From Echinococcus granulosus (lineage: Eukaryota > Platyhelminthes > Cestoda > Cyclophyllidea > Taeniidae), in NCBI RefSeq assembly GCF_000524195.1, contig NW_020170390.1:317192-381191 (forward strand): 64,000 bases of DNA, written 5' to 3'. How positions within the stretch are numbered: the stretch's first letter is position 1; each line of letters opens with the position of its first letter. The position numbers and the translations under genes are program-made. The notes below the pieces were generated by a model. The model did not search any database and was not told the origin of the DNA. It saw only the letters and a program-made list of their open reading frames with translations. Below are positions 51,557 to 63,923 of the stretch, piece by piece.

Positions 51557-53909
51557 ACCCTGTAACTGTGTTCGCAGCCTCAGAACATGAAGACTGGCAA
51601 AGTTAACACAGAACCAAAGTGTTGTGCAAGCGTAATTCTGAAAGTCAAGAGGTTCTTTTTCGCTCATTGCTTCTTACTTAGAATTTACCTTCGAATCATA
51701 AGATTCTTACTGTTTATTAACCTTTTTTGTTAGTACTGAAAATTCCGACTTACTACTTTTATAGCGGTATAGTATTCGACCCCAAGGGCACCCGCCCCCA
51801 ATTCGACAATTAAGGAAGTAGTCAAAGAGGACACACAATCCAATTCATGTTATTGAATAATAAACTTTTACTTAACTGTAGATAGGTACATGCCACGAAT
51901 AAGAGAATGCGTGGTGACCTTCATTCAAGTCGTCCATTCGAGTGGTATTTTCTGCAGGAGAACAGTTAAAATCGAAAGCAGCACTAGCCAAGAATCACCT
52001 TGAAAATTTCCTTATGGAGCTGCCTCCAGTGCTAATATGAAGATGTCAATTAAGAAAACACGCGATATTTCCTCCACATCTTTACTAGCTGGTAAGATCC
52101 TAGATAGGTGTGACGGGACATCACTGAGGTGAGAACAAATTGGAGCAGAGGAATTGCCGCAAAATACAATCCCTATTAAGTTATTTACTGCCTTGCTTCC
52201 TGCTAAATGAAACCGCCTTTAGAATAGTGTTTTTTGATGACTAATTGTGCATATACTTCGTGATCTACACACTTTTATTTCCTTAAAACAGGTTCTTTAT
52301 AAGAGAGAATGTATAAAAAGCGATCAGAGCCACTGCGGTCCAATTTCGTTTCGGATGCAAGCCGAATCCATAATTCTCGAGATTTAATGTAGCTATTGGT
52401 GGTATTAAAGCATCAACCATGTTGTGATATCCAACGCGAAAGGTCGCTGAGAGAAGTTATGTAATGCTTTGATTGTTCAGTCAAATTTTTGACTCATTTA
52501 AACGGATCTTGAATCTAAGTTTATTACTTCCGCTTGCGGCTTGACCTCCAGGCCAGCAGTCACTGGCTCACTTAAACATCGATTAAGCATATTCCTCCCT
52601 ATTATTGCGCCTTTTTTTGTCTTCAAGGCAGTATTAGGGCGCCACAATACGACCACCCAATATACTTGCACGCAAACCTGGAATACATATGATATTTTGT
52701 ATTCGTGCAGTTTTTCAAGCGTTTCGTTTATAACATGTTAGGTCCTTTTTGAATTTAAAGGAAGTCATAGTACTACGGCTCTTGCTAACGTGCAACAGGG
52801 TTGAGGGGCCACTGGCATGTCCCGGAGATCATGCCCTCCAGTGGAAGTATAATGACGGAGCATTGTGTTAAACAGACGATCAGCCTTACAGCGTGTGCCA
52901 TCCACTTTCAAACATGGCTATGTTTGCCTGCAAAAAAACACGACGAAATATGCGATTTTGAAAAGTATTGATTTATAATATTTCAGGAGACAAAATACGA
53001 TTTTGTTGAATATCAAGTAGAAATTTAGCACCTCAGGACTTTCCTGAAAACAAACAAAGGCAATACTTGGGCAAAATATGCATGTAGTTGATGTACAAGA
53101 ATAATTGGGGTTATTACCATGGTCCACTCGGCAAAGTTACAATATCTACAAAGAAGCGTTAAACAACCAATTTAACCCACTGCCTATTTCTTTTTTGGGT
53201 ATAGTTACAAAGCTTACTAGTCAGGTATCACAATAGAACGGGTGTTGTAAGGAAACACCCACGAGCCAGCAGCGCCATCTAATTTCCATCCAATTGAGCA
53301 TGTACTTGATCCAGTTAGTTCACTACAACTAGAGTCAATTGCAGTTCACAATAAACCTGTTATTTTACATCACACCTTTGTCGTCAAGTTAGAATGTGGT
53401 AACCCGTTTTTTAATGGTCACTTTTTATTAACTAAATGTCCTTATTTACGCTAACATATAGCGCTCAAATCGAAACGGCTCGTGGTTCTAGCGTTGGGAC
53501 TGTTTCGGATGAGTCGTCGAATCATATTTTTTTCATCGTGTTACGTGGAGCTAGGTACACAAATTGTTCTCACCACTGTCTTAGGGGTATATCTTCTCGT
53601 TTTCGTCTTCACGGCATACCTTTTGCTAGTAATTATATATTGGTATATGATACCTCTTGTATCTTATAATTCTCTTTTTCTGGGTACTTTTTCGCTTTCA
53701 TGCTGCTATTTTATTAAATCTGTGAGTACCTGTACTACTTAACTGCATTCGCTAAACTCATTTTCGAAGGAAGTGTTAACACGCTTTAATAAAATTTATC
53801 TCGTGCTGTTGTTTATTGTTTTTGTGCTTGCCTTATTTAGTGCAGTCCCTTTACTAGGCTTTGAGCAATTAGTAAATTACGTCATGATGTCTGTAATCTT
53901 GATCTGCAG
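51557..53909. promoter_or_regulatory. Intergenic region shared by divergent PHB2 and PARL
   Basis: About 2.3 kb, together with the 51350 LTR, separates the PHB2 start from the first PARL exon found. Regulatory sites for both should lie here, along with the missing PARL first exon (possibly 53436-53760, where short frames with Met occur). No specific motif could be supported. Confidence 0.3.
52797..52855 (-). repeat. Fragment of the LTR core
   Basis: About 60 bp (GTTGAGGGGCCACTGGCATG, then CCCGGAGATCATGCC) matching the hairpin core of the LTR family, closest to the 31591 copy. Both ends are lost. Confidence 0.5.
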
Positions 53910-55934
53910 GTATTTTCCGTCAGTTTTCCCTCGGACGGACGGTCTTTAGTCGACTTAGGGATACCCGTGGCCCTATATCACTCTATGACAAACCTGTTTA
54001 TCAACATCCCAAACGATCTCCGCAACCTAAGTCATCTTCTTTCGGTCGATCTACCGTTTTTCTTGGAAATAATGCCCGTATATTTAAACAGACATTTCTT
54101 CAATGTGGCCTCTTTACTTTCGTCTCTATAAATACCATTTTTGTTGGGTCTATGATTTGGAATTATGAGAACTGGAGGGCTCAAATTTCAAAGCACCGAA
54201 AGGGAGGTTTTCAACAAACCGTAAGTACTACACGCGGCCTTTTGTACTGCCATTGTTTCCCGGTAGCTGACTTCAGTTTTTCCTCCACAGCTACGCGGTT
54301 TTTTCACGGCGATCGTTGGCAGACCTCCAAAATCATCTGATATTTTTTGGGGTAAGCATCTTAACTTTTTCTATAAACTAGCAGATGACCAATACTTTGC
54401 TACTTCGTTTAGCCATTGCCTTTACAAATTTCATTATCTTCATCTGCAACAATAATCGTCGATACGGACCCACATTCCTTCGCTACTTTGCGAATTCTCC
54501 TTATGGACGTGAGTGATGATACCTACAACTCTTCTTGTCTCTAAAAATCCTCTTGTCGGATCCTTTATTTTTAACAGCTTGGCCAGCAACTTCCATGCTC
54601 CTCTCAATATTCTCCCACCAGATGTTCTTCCACATGTTTTTAAACATGTACGTACTTAATAACTTCACGCAACCTCTCGTACGAGTTCTCGGAATGGAAC
54701 AATACTTCGCTGTCTTTCTTAGCGGTGGTAAGGCAGCCTTTTATGCAAACATTTTCATTACGTAAGGTATATCATGTTATAACCTTTACGTCCCTCGTAT
54801 AATTAGGGTAATTTTTAAGTTTGTGGAGCTTTATTTGAAGGTATTATTTCCAATAATAGCAGAAGCCTGTCTGCTTTCCCTTGTCACGCTTTCTGGCAAC
54901 GATAACCCATTCTAAAAGTAGTTCGACCTCCCCCATATGAACCCTGGGTGATAAGTTTGTTTGTTTCCCATGCGGATATGAAATTGAGTGCAGTGTTTCA
55001 TTATCGATGGCCTCTGTCCAAGGTACTAGTAGAGGCGTGGTGATTGTTTATTTTAACCTAATATCCTTTCGGGATAGGCATCTTCGCCTCCTTCCTAAGC
55101 GCGCTGGTAAAGGCGGCGCGGGGCTCGCGGATCCCTTCCATCGGTGCCAGCGGGGCGGTGTGCGCAGTGCTAGGCGCATTCTGCATGCTGGAACCTCATG
55201 CGATGCTCTGCCTGCCATTGGTGGTGAACATTGTTCCTCATGCCTTTTCCGCGGGTTCCGCTTGCTGGGCTATTGTAGCCTTCGAGGCCTGTGGTGCCAC
55301 TTTTCTCGCTCGCCGCTCACCCATCGACCACGCAGCGCATCTCGGTGGCCTCCTCTTCGGCATGTACGCTTATTCTCTTCCTCTATTTTTGATGGTTTAA
55401 TATGTTCTCTCAGCATATCCATCGTGAGTAATCATTAAACCGCGCCACTGAAGCTTATTGGTGGACCTGACTCTACCGGACTCTTAGGCGAATCTGCTTC
55501 TTTATTCCCTGGAAGATATTGCAGAACTTGATTTCTTATCGAGTCGCATTGCACTTATCAAGTGGGATGTATATTACGTTTTACGGATTCTTCCTTCTTG
55601 CGAATAAATCACACTGGTAGAATTTTAATGAAAGGGAACTCTCAAAATGCTCTAATATAGCTAAGCTTTAAACCCAAGTTAGAGTTATTCTATTATTCCA
55701 TGCTCACACACTAACTTGCGTTTGTGCTTTTTCGTGAAATCGCGACCTTTTGTAGACATTTTACTAGCGGTTACACTGTATCTTGAGCAGACAGTTTTGG
55801 TTTTCAAGAATGAGTATTTTTCCATCATTAGGTACTACGGATTGGAAGGAAAGAAGGTGGTTTTGAATCATCGTGACGCAGTGATCAAAGTCTGGCGAAG
55901 TCTGAAAGGCGAAAGCGGAAAAGCGAGTAAATAG
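53910..55934 (+). CDS. PARL: Mitochondrial rhomboid protease PARL (5' exon missing)
   Basis: Intramembrane serine protease of the mitochondrial inner membrane (substrates in animals include PINK1, PGAM5 and Smac). Exons: 53910-54220, 54277-54351, 54382-54508, 54578-54727, 55078-55363, 55832-55934, with all phases closing, giving 349 residues after a 2-nt carry-in. An N-terminal matrix-type region is followed by the first membrane segment (LFTFVSINTIFVGSMIWNYE), matching PARL's extra helix. The rhomboid core has FSHQMFFHMFLNMYVL (oxyanion His/Asn), GASGAV with the catalytic Ser, and DHAAHLGGLLFG with the catalytic His, so it should be active. The end VLNHRDAVIKVWRSLKG matches the family tail. 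Introns are 56, 30, 69, 350 and 468 nt. The initiator Met exon was not found; it must end in phase 1 upstream of 53910. Confidence 0.93.
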
Positions 55935-56670
55935 CACCTATACCTTTATCCGAAACATGTCTTTGTGTACATAGATGCTGGACGAATTTCTCACATTATC
56001 GCCCTTGCGTTTGTGTTTTACCCTGATACATCGTGTAACTGTTGTGCCAAATGGTGTTTAATGATACGGGTTAGGCTTTTTATCAGCGTATCCTGATTTA
56101 TTCTTCCAGCGAGGCGTGCGTAAGTCTTTAAACAATCAAGTCTTGATATAAATATTTTCAGTAAAGTGCTTTGGTATGGCTTTTGACTACCACAGAAGTA
56201 GATATTTTAGTAGAGACGCTGTGTGTTTCTGCGCTTGTAGGGGTTTTAAACATTTGCAGCTATTGACGCTGCGTCTGATAATTTAGGTATAAAAGACATA
56301 TTACCCCGATCTGAAGCTGTTGAGTTCAATTTAAGTTTTTTTCTTCCTGCAATTATGTGCTAGTGTGAATTTTGGCTTTAGTGGGGGAATTACGCAGATG
56401 CGCCTCAGTGACGGTAGTAATTGACTTGTCTAATGTGCAAATCGGGCGACTGTGCAAGGATCGATGATTCCGTCGTCTTCATAAGTTATTCTGAGCTGAC
56501 GAGCATCAGATTGGTAGTCGGTTACATGGGACAAGGCATCGACAGTGGGAGCTATCTTACGCATAGGCAGAGTTTGAGAGTTGGCATCGCAATGGTACCT
56601 TCAAGGAAGGTATTTCCGAAAATAAGGATGGATATGCTGTAGTTGTTGTTTTGCTGAATACTTGACACCT

Positions 56671-57380
56671 GCAACTCGACACACCCATATCTTCACACTT
56701 TTTTTCATTGTGATAGATGTATGTGTAGGGCGTGGATGCTAGTACTATGATAAATGATGGCAGCTTCAGATGCCCTCGCTCCTGCACATAAAGTTCAATT
56801 GGATCACTGAGGTGTAAGATCACATAGTACACGCAAAGTACGCCGCACCAGTAAGCTAACCCATATCTCCACTACTCTTTGGTCGTTTGCATTCACGAAA
56901 CCCGTTTAAATAAATGAAATCAGAGGCGCCATAGTGGTCATTCAGGCCTTTGCGCCTACCACCTTAAACTTGTGTGAAATTTTGGTTTCTTGGAGGGGTG
57001 CTAAATCTCATCCCTAAATAACTTTGAGTACTGCTTGATTTACTCATTTTACAATTTAGTTACGGCAGTACATTCAAAACAAAACATGCAGGTAAGTACG
57101 AATGCACTCCACTATGACTCCTCTCTAATTTCATTTATTTAAATGGATTTCATAATCGCAAACGGCCAAAGAGAGGTGAAAGCATGGTCTAGCTTATTTA
57201 CCGGTACGGCGTACTTTATGCGTTCTACGTGACCTTACACCTCAGTGATTCACTTGAACATTATTTTCAGGAGCGAGGACATCTAAGCTATCATCATTTT
57301 CTGTAACACTAGCGTCCACGCCCTATGTATACGTCTATTCCAGTCAAAATAATGTGAAGATTAGGGTGTGTCGAGTTACA
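56671..57380. repeat. Inverted repeat pair, ~190 bp arms, 330 bp spacer
   Basis: The left arm (about 56671-56860) reads AACTCGACACACCC...AGGGCGTGGATGCTAG...CCCTCGCTCCTG...ATCACTGAGGTGTAAG...AAAGTACGCCG. The reverse complement of about 57191-57380 gives the same blocks in the same order at similar spacing (AGGGCGTGGACGCTAG, TCCTCGCTCCTG, ATCACTGAGGTGTAAG). I estimate roughly 80% identity by eye. It is either a fold-back/MITE-like element or two opposed copies of one interspersed repeat. No coding capacity and no obvious target duplication were seen. Confidence 0.75.
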
Positions 57381-60300
57381 ATTGTCGAATATTCTGCAAA
57401 TCAACAATTTCGTGTTTTTTCGAGGGTCGAAATCCCACAGGTTTCTAAACTAAAAAGCAGATGGGAAACGGGGTGATTTTACCATCGACGAATCTTGTGA
57501 CCAAATACAAAACTAAAGCATGGTGCCATTAAGCAGGTCAAAGTGATGCATCTTTCACGCGCCGATATAGCTGCTGAGAATTTCCAAAAAAGCGGTGCAC
57601 AGATGGCGCAGAAATCGGAGAATGTGTTGAGAGAATCATTTAACCTTTATGCAGAAGTGGTAGTGGATAAAGGAAGGCTTGTAAATTGAAGCAAAAGAAG
57701 TGCTTTTGAATGAAGTACAAACTGTCCTTACGTAAGAAAAAGTTCTCTATGGAACGAACCACGAAAGTACTCAAGTTTGGTATTGCCTTCCACAGATTTG
57801 CATCTGTGTGCAACACTATTCCACTTCTACGTGGAAATAGTGTTAGTGATTGAAAACAGCTAAAAGCCAACCAATGTAGCGCTAAAACAGCCTAAAATCC
57901 AATGAAGTCAAATACTCCTTTTTGGACACAAGAGACCGAGTGAAGTTTCTTCTACTGACAATATTTAAGTAGCTATTATCAACGTTCGTAGAAAAAGTGG
58001 ATGATGGCATATGGGCTAGAGTAAGTTCCGTCAACATTTACAAGGAAATGCTTGCCATGATATACTAGAGAAGTCATTGGAATAAAGGACGTGGCAATGG
58101 GTGGGATGGGTTATTGCAAATAGATTGTTCAATGATCATAACTGGTGGCACGTAGTTGTACACGAGGAGATGGAAAAATAGAGACTGCGTAGGCATATTT
58201 GACCAAAGAGTAGGGCAACGGCTGATGATGATTTTGGTATTATCATTTACAATAGGATGAACTTTGCTGGTAAAACGTGGGTATGTAGATCAAAATGGAA
58301 ATGCTAAGGGCTTGGAGTTGCAATTCGGCCTTCACTATGAAGCTGGGGTGAGCTAGATGTGCAGCCATTTGTGGTCCCCATAGGGGCCCTTTGTTCCTGG
58401 ATATTTCGAAATCAATAGAAATTTGGGTTCGCATAGTTTATGCTTGAAGACAGTGGTATCATTCGAGATGCATTACTAAATGGAGCAAGGTGTGTTTTCT
58501 GCACTTCTCCATGGTCCTTATCAATCATGGATTCATGCATTCAAAAGCACTTTTTAGAAAGTCCCATCAATTTTAGCAAAATGAAGTCCTCAAATGCAGA
58601 AGAATAGAGGATGGCTTCAACAAACGCAATTCATAAGGGTTATTTCCGCAAGGATGATTTTGCTGTTACCAATTAATGCTCCATCAAACGCTCAGCTACA
58701 AATTAAAAATTGGGAGCATTTTTCGGTCGAGTGAAAGGTCTCTGTTTCGTCATCATGCTGTGTCGGATCAATCTTTCTGCGAATTTCTCTTTTTCGCAAC
58801 CCAATATGAGTATGTGGGCTTGAGAATGGTAGGAGGCGTATTGAGGAAATTAAATTGCTCGTAACCTCAATGTTATTTTCTACACACATTACTGGGTCAG
58901 AACTGATGCAATATAATGCGCAAGTTACTGTGCCATCAGAAGTCACATCATTTACATTTAACGAAATTGACATTTTGATAATTCAGCATATAACGCATGT
59001 TGGTTGCGGCTCCCGCCACAAGCAGATACAATTGTGCCTAATTAAGGAGCGATTAAATATCATTTGAAGGTAAGCTGTTTTCAGGAGACCTGCAATTGGA
59101 GATTGAAGGGTCTTGGTTAATTTCCACCATGCGCCTATGCCAATCATAAAAAGGGAATGAGATACAAACAGAAGCAAACAAGGGAAATGTGCATAAAGCA
59201 TATGTTTATGTGATAACAAGAAAAAAGTGTACAGACTGAGACGAGTTTAAGAGTGATGACCTGATCAAGATCAGCGTAGTTTTTGCCACATTAAGTCAAA
59301 GCAGACCAGGTAGCATAAATGCTTGTTACTTGTTGGCTGATGATTGACCTGAATAGAATCTGGAGCCATTCTCTCCGTGGGTTCAAATGACATCGTGATT
59401 CGGAAAGGTCGCCAATTCGGTCCCCCTTACGGTGGCGACTTAATAACTACCGTCAGGAGCAATGCTGGCCGGCGGAAGGATCGAACCAGAGATCAATGTG
59501 ACCATGAAAGTGATAGTATTCTCCTTGTTGAGCAGTCGACTCTCTTTCCTCGTCCAGGAGTGACTTTACCTACCTGGCCAGTGACTCGCAACAGTTCCCG
59601 CCCTTTTTTAACTTCTTTTCCCTCTTAGCCAGCTACAAGCACATTCATTAACCCCTGCTTCGCAAGCACTTTCTCATATAGCCAACAAACTCACTGGGCA
59701 TTGAAGCTAAAACTACGCACACCTACTCCAATAGTCTACTACTCAACAAGACCCTTGATGCCTAACTCTGCCAACTTACCACACCGAATAACTGCGGTCT
59801 GCTAGCCACGGGACACCAACACCGCCAACGCCAGTGGCGCTACCATGCCTAACCGCCTTTCCACCTGCTGATCAAATTTGGTAATGAAAAGCTCCGTTTG
59901 TATCTCTCACATCGACCATGGGAACCAAACAACAATGACAGAACACAGTGCAGCCCAATCTGTTCAAGGGAATCCCACAAGTGCCTTATTTCCTTTTTAA
60001 TATTCAGTAGCTCCTTAAATGGAGTGAATGCATCCTCCAACTACGGGTAAGTATCCGCAATTTTGGTCAAATAAAGTGGCAGCTAACTTGTAGTCTCAGT
60101 TAAATAAAGCCTTGATGAAGTGAATTTGGAAACCATGGCACTCTCCAGCGTAATTATGAGTTTATTTTTGACTTTACGAGATTTAATGAGGTACCACGCA
60201 ATAGATGTTTTGCACTACCGTTATTTGTAATTTAACACATTTCTGAGCATTGGATTGCAGGCGTACGGTTTCCTATGCGGAGAATACATGATAAACACTA

Positions 60301-60526
60301 TTTAAATTCACGAGCCGATGCCCCCTCGCGTTGGAAAAAATAAGAGGCAATTCCATTCAGCAGCCTGGTAGTCTCAAATTAGGGTCGAAGTTAGAGGGAC
60401 CAGTACGGGATGATTCCAGTCCGAGAAGCTACTTAGGCTTTTGTGCGAACGTTCCCATGCACATCAAACTGACATATGAAATGTCCTTGCCAAAAAAATC
60501 GTTTAGTATTAATTCGTGCTGAAAAT
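57381..60526. other. Intergenic with possible tRNA-derived repeat
   Basis: No gene supported. On the minus strand at about 59480-59490 the sequence GGTTCGATCC matches the B-box of tRNA genes, within a GC-richer block (59370-59600) that stands out from the AT-rich flanks, so a tRNA-derived SINE is possible but no folded tRNA could be drawn. The ORF at 58855-59067 has no recognisable features. Confidence 0.35.
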
Positions 60527-60898
60527 ATGAAATGCTACGTAATAGTTTCACTCAAAATCATTTTTGCTTCCTTCCTCATATCCACAGCTAGCCTTTACAT
60601 TACATTCATCAACTCAACTCATTGTCCGCAAATCTACCGTCCAGCAATAACAGATGGAAAGCCAAATCCTAAAGACAAGGAAAAAAAATTATTTGCTGGA
60701 ACCTTAAGATTAGAGCCATTCAACAACGAACAAATGTGTGAGTATGGTGACCACATGCGTACTACAACACTCCAGTTTAGTGGAGATGTATCCCTACCGT
60801 ACTCAGCGTGCCAGCACCAAAATCTTTGTTCTAAGGATTTTGCATTCTCGGATCTTCTGCGGTGCAGCAAGACAATATCCGTGCTCACAAATACCTAG
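60527..60898 (+). CDS. Possible small signal-anchored or secreted protein
   Basis: A 123-codon frame from the second in-frame ATG. The N-terminus MKCYVIVSLKIIFASFLIST is a strong hydrophobic signal/anchor, followed by a potential N-glycosylation site (INST) and five cysteines in the remaining soluble part. No family is recognised. It could be the first exon of a type II Golgi enzyme or an independent secreted protein. A longer start at 60476 would put basic residues before the anchor. No upstream or downstream exon was linked, so this may be chance. Confidence 0.33.
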   Translation: MKCYVIVSLKIIFASFLISTASLYITFINSTHCPQIYRPAITDGKPNPKDKEKKLFAGTLRLEPFNNEQMCEYGDHMRTTTLQFSGDVSLPYSACQHQNLCSKDFAFSDLLRCSKTISVLTNT

Positions 60899-61202
60899 CG
60901 TTTCACAACATTTTTAATCAAATTAACTTTGTCTATTAAAAGCCTTGTCTACTTAACTTGTGTACAAAAGACAACTCAAGGTGGGATGTCGGAATTTCGA
61001 CAATCCAACAGGATTTGAAGTTGTGAGTTCAAAGCCGAGATCCGCCTTTCAAGAAGTGCAAGCTAGAATGAAAGAAAACAAACATGAAACAAGAGTACTT
61101 TAGAAGTATTCGTAAATATTTGTCAGAATTTATGCACAATACATTAACGGTTTTTAAAGGTGCATGAAGAATTAAATGTCATGTCAAAATAGGTTATAAA
61201 AA

Positions 61203-63923
61203 TTAATGTATTAATGCAACACGCTGAAAGATTCGACAGGTAGTGCCTCCACGTAATGGTGCGTGTGACGAGTACCTTCGATGCTTCAGTATGCGAAAGT
61301 CCGCCATTTCCTGAATCTGTTTTCATCTTTTTTTTGAAGCGAAGAGCCTCAATATTCCTGGTCAGTTTGGAGAGGCGACTTTGAAGTGTTTTCTCGGCTG
61401 TATTGAAGTCAACACTCTGAAAAAGAGGTAGACGAATTTAGGCTGTATTCCTTACCATATGACCACCCAACCTTGTCCACTTCACTATGAATGTACTAAA
61501 TAAGTTAAGATGTGAGGCTTAAAACGATTGAAATACAGCTTGACCATTCCACAAGTAAGTTTGGTTGGCTACAAAGCCTCAATGGGACAGCATGTGCGCA
61601 AATCAAACCTTTGGCTCAAAACTTAGCGAGATACCAGCGCCACAGGGGATGCTGGTGAGATGAGCGGAGCCCGCGTCGATGCGCCTTAGACCGGCAAGTG
61701 CAGAGCAAAGTTCCACGAGTGCAGCCTCCTGTCGTGCGTCGGTGGGCAGACCGGACACACCCATGCTGTCAGTATAGGCCTTCCCAAGACCCAACAGCAC
61801 ACGCCACGACTTGAGGCGTGATACCGCAGCGATGGCTTCAGGGATGAAGTCTGAGTCGTCTGACATCAAAGCATACGACGCCTATGAAATGTGTAAAATT
61901 GGCGTTCATGTGTATATTCCTGTGGATATATGACTTGATGTCAAAAAGTCGGCTTCGAGATGTCTAATATTTATGCCCCATCCATTTGAAAGTGGACGAG
62001 ATATAAAAGCTGACATGCTTGTTGATTGATGGCTAACGTGATTGCTGCTTGGGGAGTGAGGATGCACCTTGGGAAACTGCTGAAGAAGAATAGAGTGGCC
62101 GTCGTTGAGAAGCGATTGCCAGAGCATCTCAGAGATGTGGGGCATCAAGGGATGCAGCAGACGGAGGCCGCATAAAAAACAGGCAACCAGAGTATCCAAA
62201 TTTTCTTGAGCATCACCATCTAAGTGTAAGTGGAAATACAAGTTGTAGTAAATTGCGTCAACAAAAAGGATATATGTATCAGTATTGTTTCTTGTTATGT
62301 GTATCATTTGTTAAGAACGGACATGCTAACGTTTCTAAGATGTCCCGAGCGGTGAGCTTAATTCACTTTTTAAATATTTGTAGATTATGTTAGCAATGGG
62401 TCCTACATTCATCTAAGCACTAACAGAAATGCGGATGAGAGAGTTTCAAGTACACAAAGTAGATGCGTACAATAAAGCATCTTAGACCCGCTTTCCCAAA
62501 AACGTCTTCAGTACATCGTTTTCATGCCATCTTCGAGTTATAGCAGCATCAATACACTCATCTGATCCTGATTGTCTTCATGGGAGTAGTTGAAGCAGTG
62601 ATGTCGGAAACAACAGCGTCACCTAGACCAAATACTATGGCTTTTTTGGGTTGTTTGATCACGTGGAAGTGGCAAAAAAACACCCTTAAGATACACAAAC
62701 TTGACTCAAACGAAAGATAGTGTGAGAAGGACCCACTGATGCGAAAGCGATGCTTCACAACTTCCAGATATACCGAACAGAGATCCTCAGTCCACCATAG
62801 GCGCAAATCGGAGACACAATTGTGCAGCGCCTCGTCACATCCCTGTTCCGAGCAAAGATTCTCAAAGGATGCGTTGAATCGCCACGCCAGATGTGCTACG
62901 CGTTGCAGGATCCATTTTTCGAGGAGGGGAACCTCAGGTGCCTGTGATAACATTACAAAAAGGTCCACTAAAAAAATACAAGTGACTCAGGCAGAAACTG
63001 GAATCGGGTAGCTGACCTTTTGGTTAAGGAATTTGTCCCACATTACTTCAACGGATTGCCTCTTCGGGTCAATGGATAGACCGGTGCGCGCCATTTCGGA
63101 AATAAGGAAACGCATACTTTGCCACACCTGAGGTCAATGGGACAAAAGAAAAAGCGGAGGGTGAAAGAGGAGGGCAGGTTGAGAGATGAGGAGCGCACCT
63201 TGTTGCCGAAGCGTCGAAAGTCGAGGACGCTCTCCTCTGTGTAGACGAGTGCGGAACGTGTGAAATCGGTGGCCAGCAGAGAAGCCCGCACTGCGTCTGC
63301 TCCCAGAGTTCGCACTCCCTCGCCACTGCCACCTCCACTGCCGAGTTGGTGCTGAGCAAAGAACAGCTTACAGCATTAGCCAGGCAAGCAAAAAAAGCAG
63401 TCGATCCACAACCAAGAGTCCATTGTTTGCCGAAGTTGTGCCCTAACTCAAAATGGTTATATTACTGGTCAAGGAGGCTTTAAAATATTGAAACCATGTT
63501 AAAGCCCATGTACCTATATCCGTGGGGCTATATTATGCCTTCCTGATTTCCGCAATCATACTAATTGCTAAGAAATCAAAGTTCGTTTTTTCTTTTGACA
63601 AAATACATATTAGCATATGAGGACCATTGATTGAATGGATGACAATGGATGAAAATGACAAATTGACAACACTCGAGGAGGTACGTCCATGAAATAACAG
63701 GCGTCAAATGTCTAAAAAAATCTCAACCGAAGCTGGGTTTATGCAATCTATCGCTGTAAGCTGAAAAAAGCAGGCAGAAAAGAAGGAGCATTTCAATCGT
63801 GTGTAAACGTACAGGTTTGAGATTTCCGACACCATCAATCAAGTTGAGGGGATCGATTGTGTTGCCTTTGCTTTTGGACATCTTCTGGCCATTGCCATCG
63901 CAGATTAGACCGTGAAGAAGAAC
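61203..63923 (-). CDS. VARS: Valyl-tRNA synthetase, C-terminal third, truncated by window edge
   Basis: Charges tRNA-Val. Exons: 63923-63813, 63351-63199, 63127-63017, 62941-62737, 62219-62068, 61881-61609, 61416-61276, 61223-61203. All phases close, giving 388 residues to the stop, and the gene continues past 64000. The first exon has the class I catalytic motif KMSKS in [19 protein letters not shown], followed by [24 protein letters not shown] and RRFGNKVWQSMRF match the ValRS block before the anticodon domain, but with FGNK where most have [21 protein letters not shown] is the anticodon-binding helix. [13 protein letters not shown] is a short C-terminal coiled coil, ending KRVALIH. Sequence divergence and a short coil suggest the mitochondrial paralog (VARS2), but this is not settled. 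A CTCACAG acceptor precedes the first exon, so another exon lies just upstream. Confidence 0.88.

Noticed and set aside
59377..59628. 83-codon plus ORF in a GC-richer block
   Set aside because: The reverse strand shows a tRNA B-box-like element and the peptide has no features; more likely a repeat.
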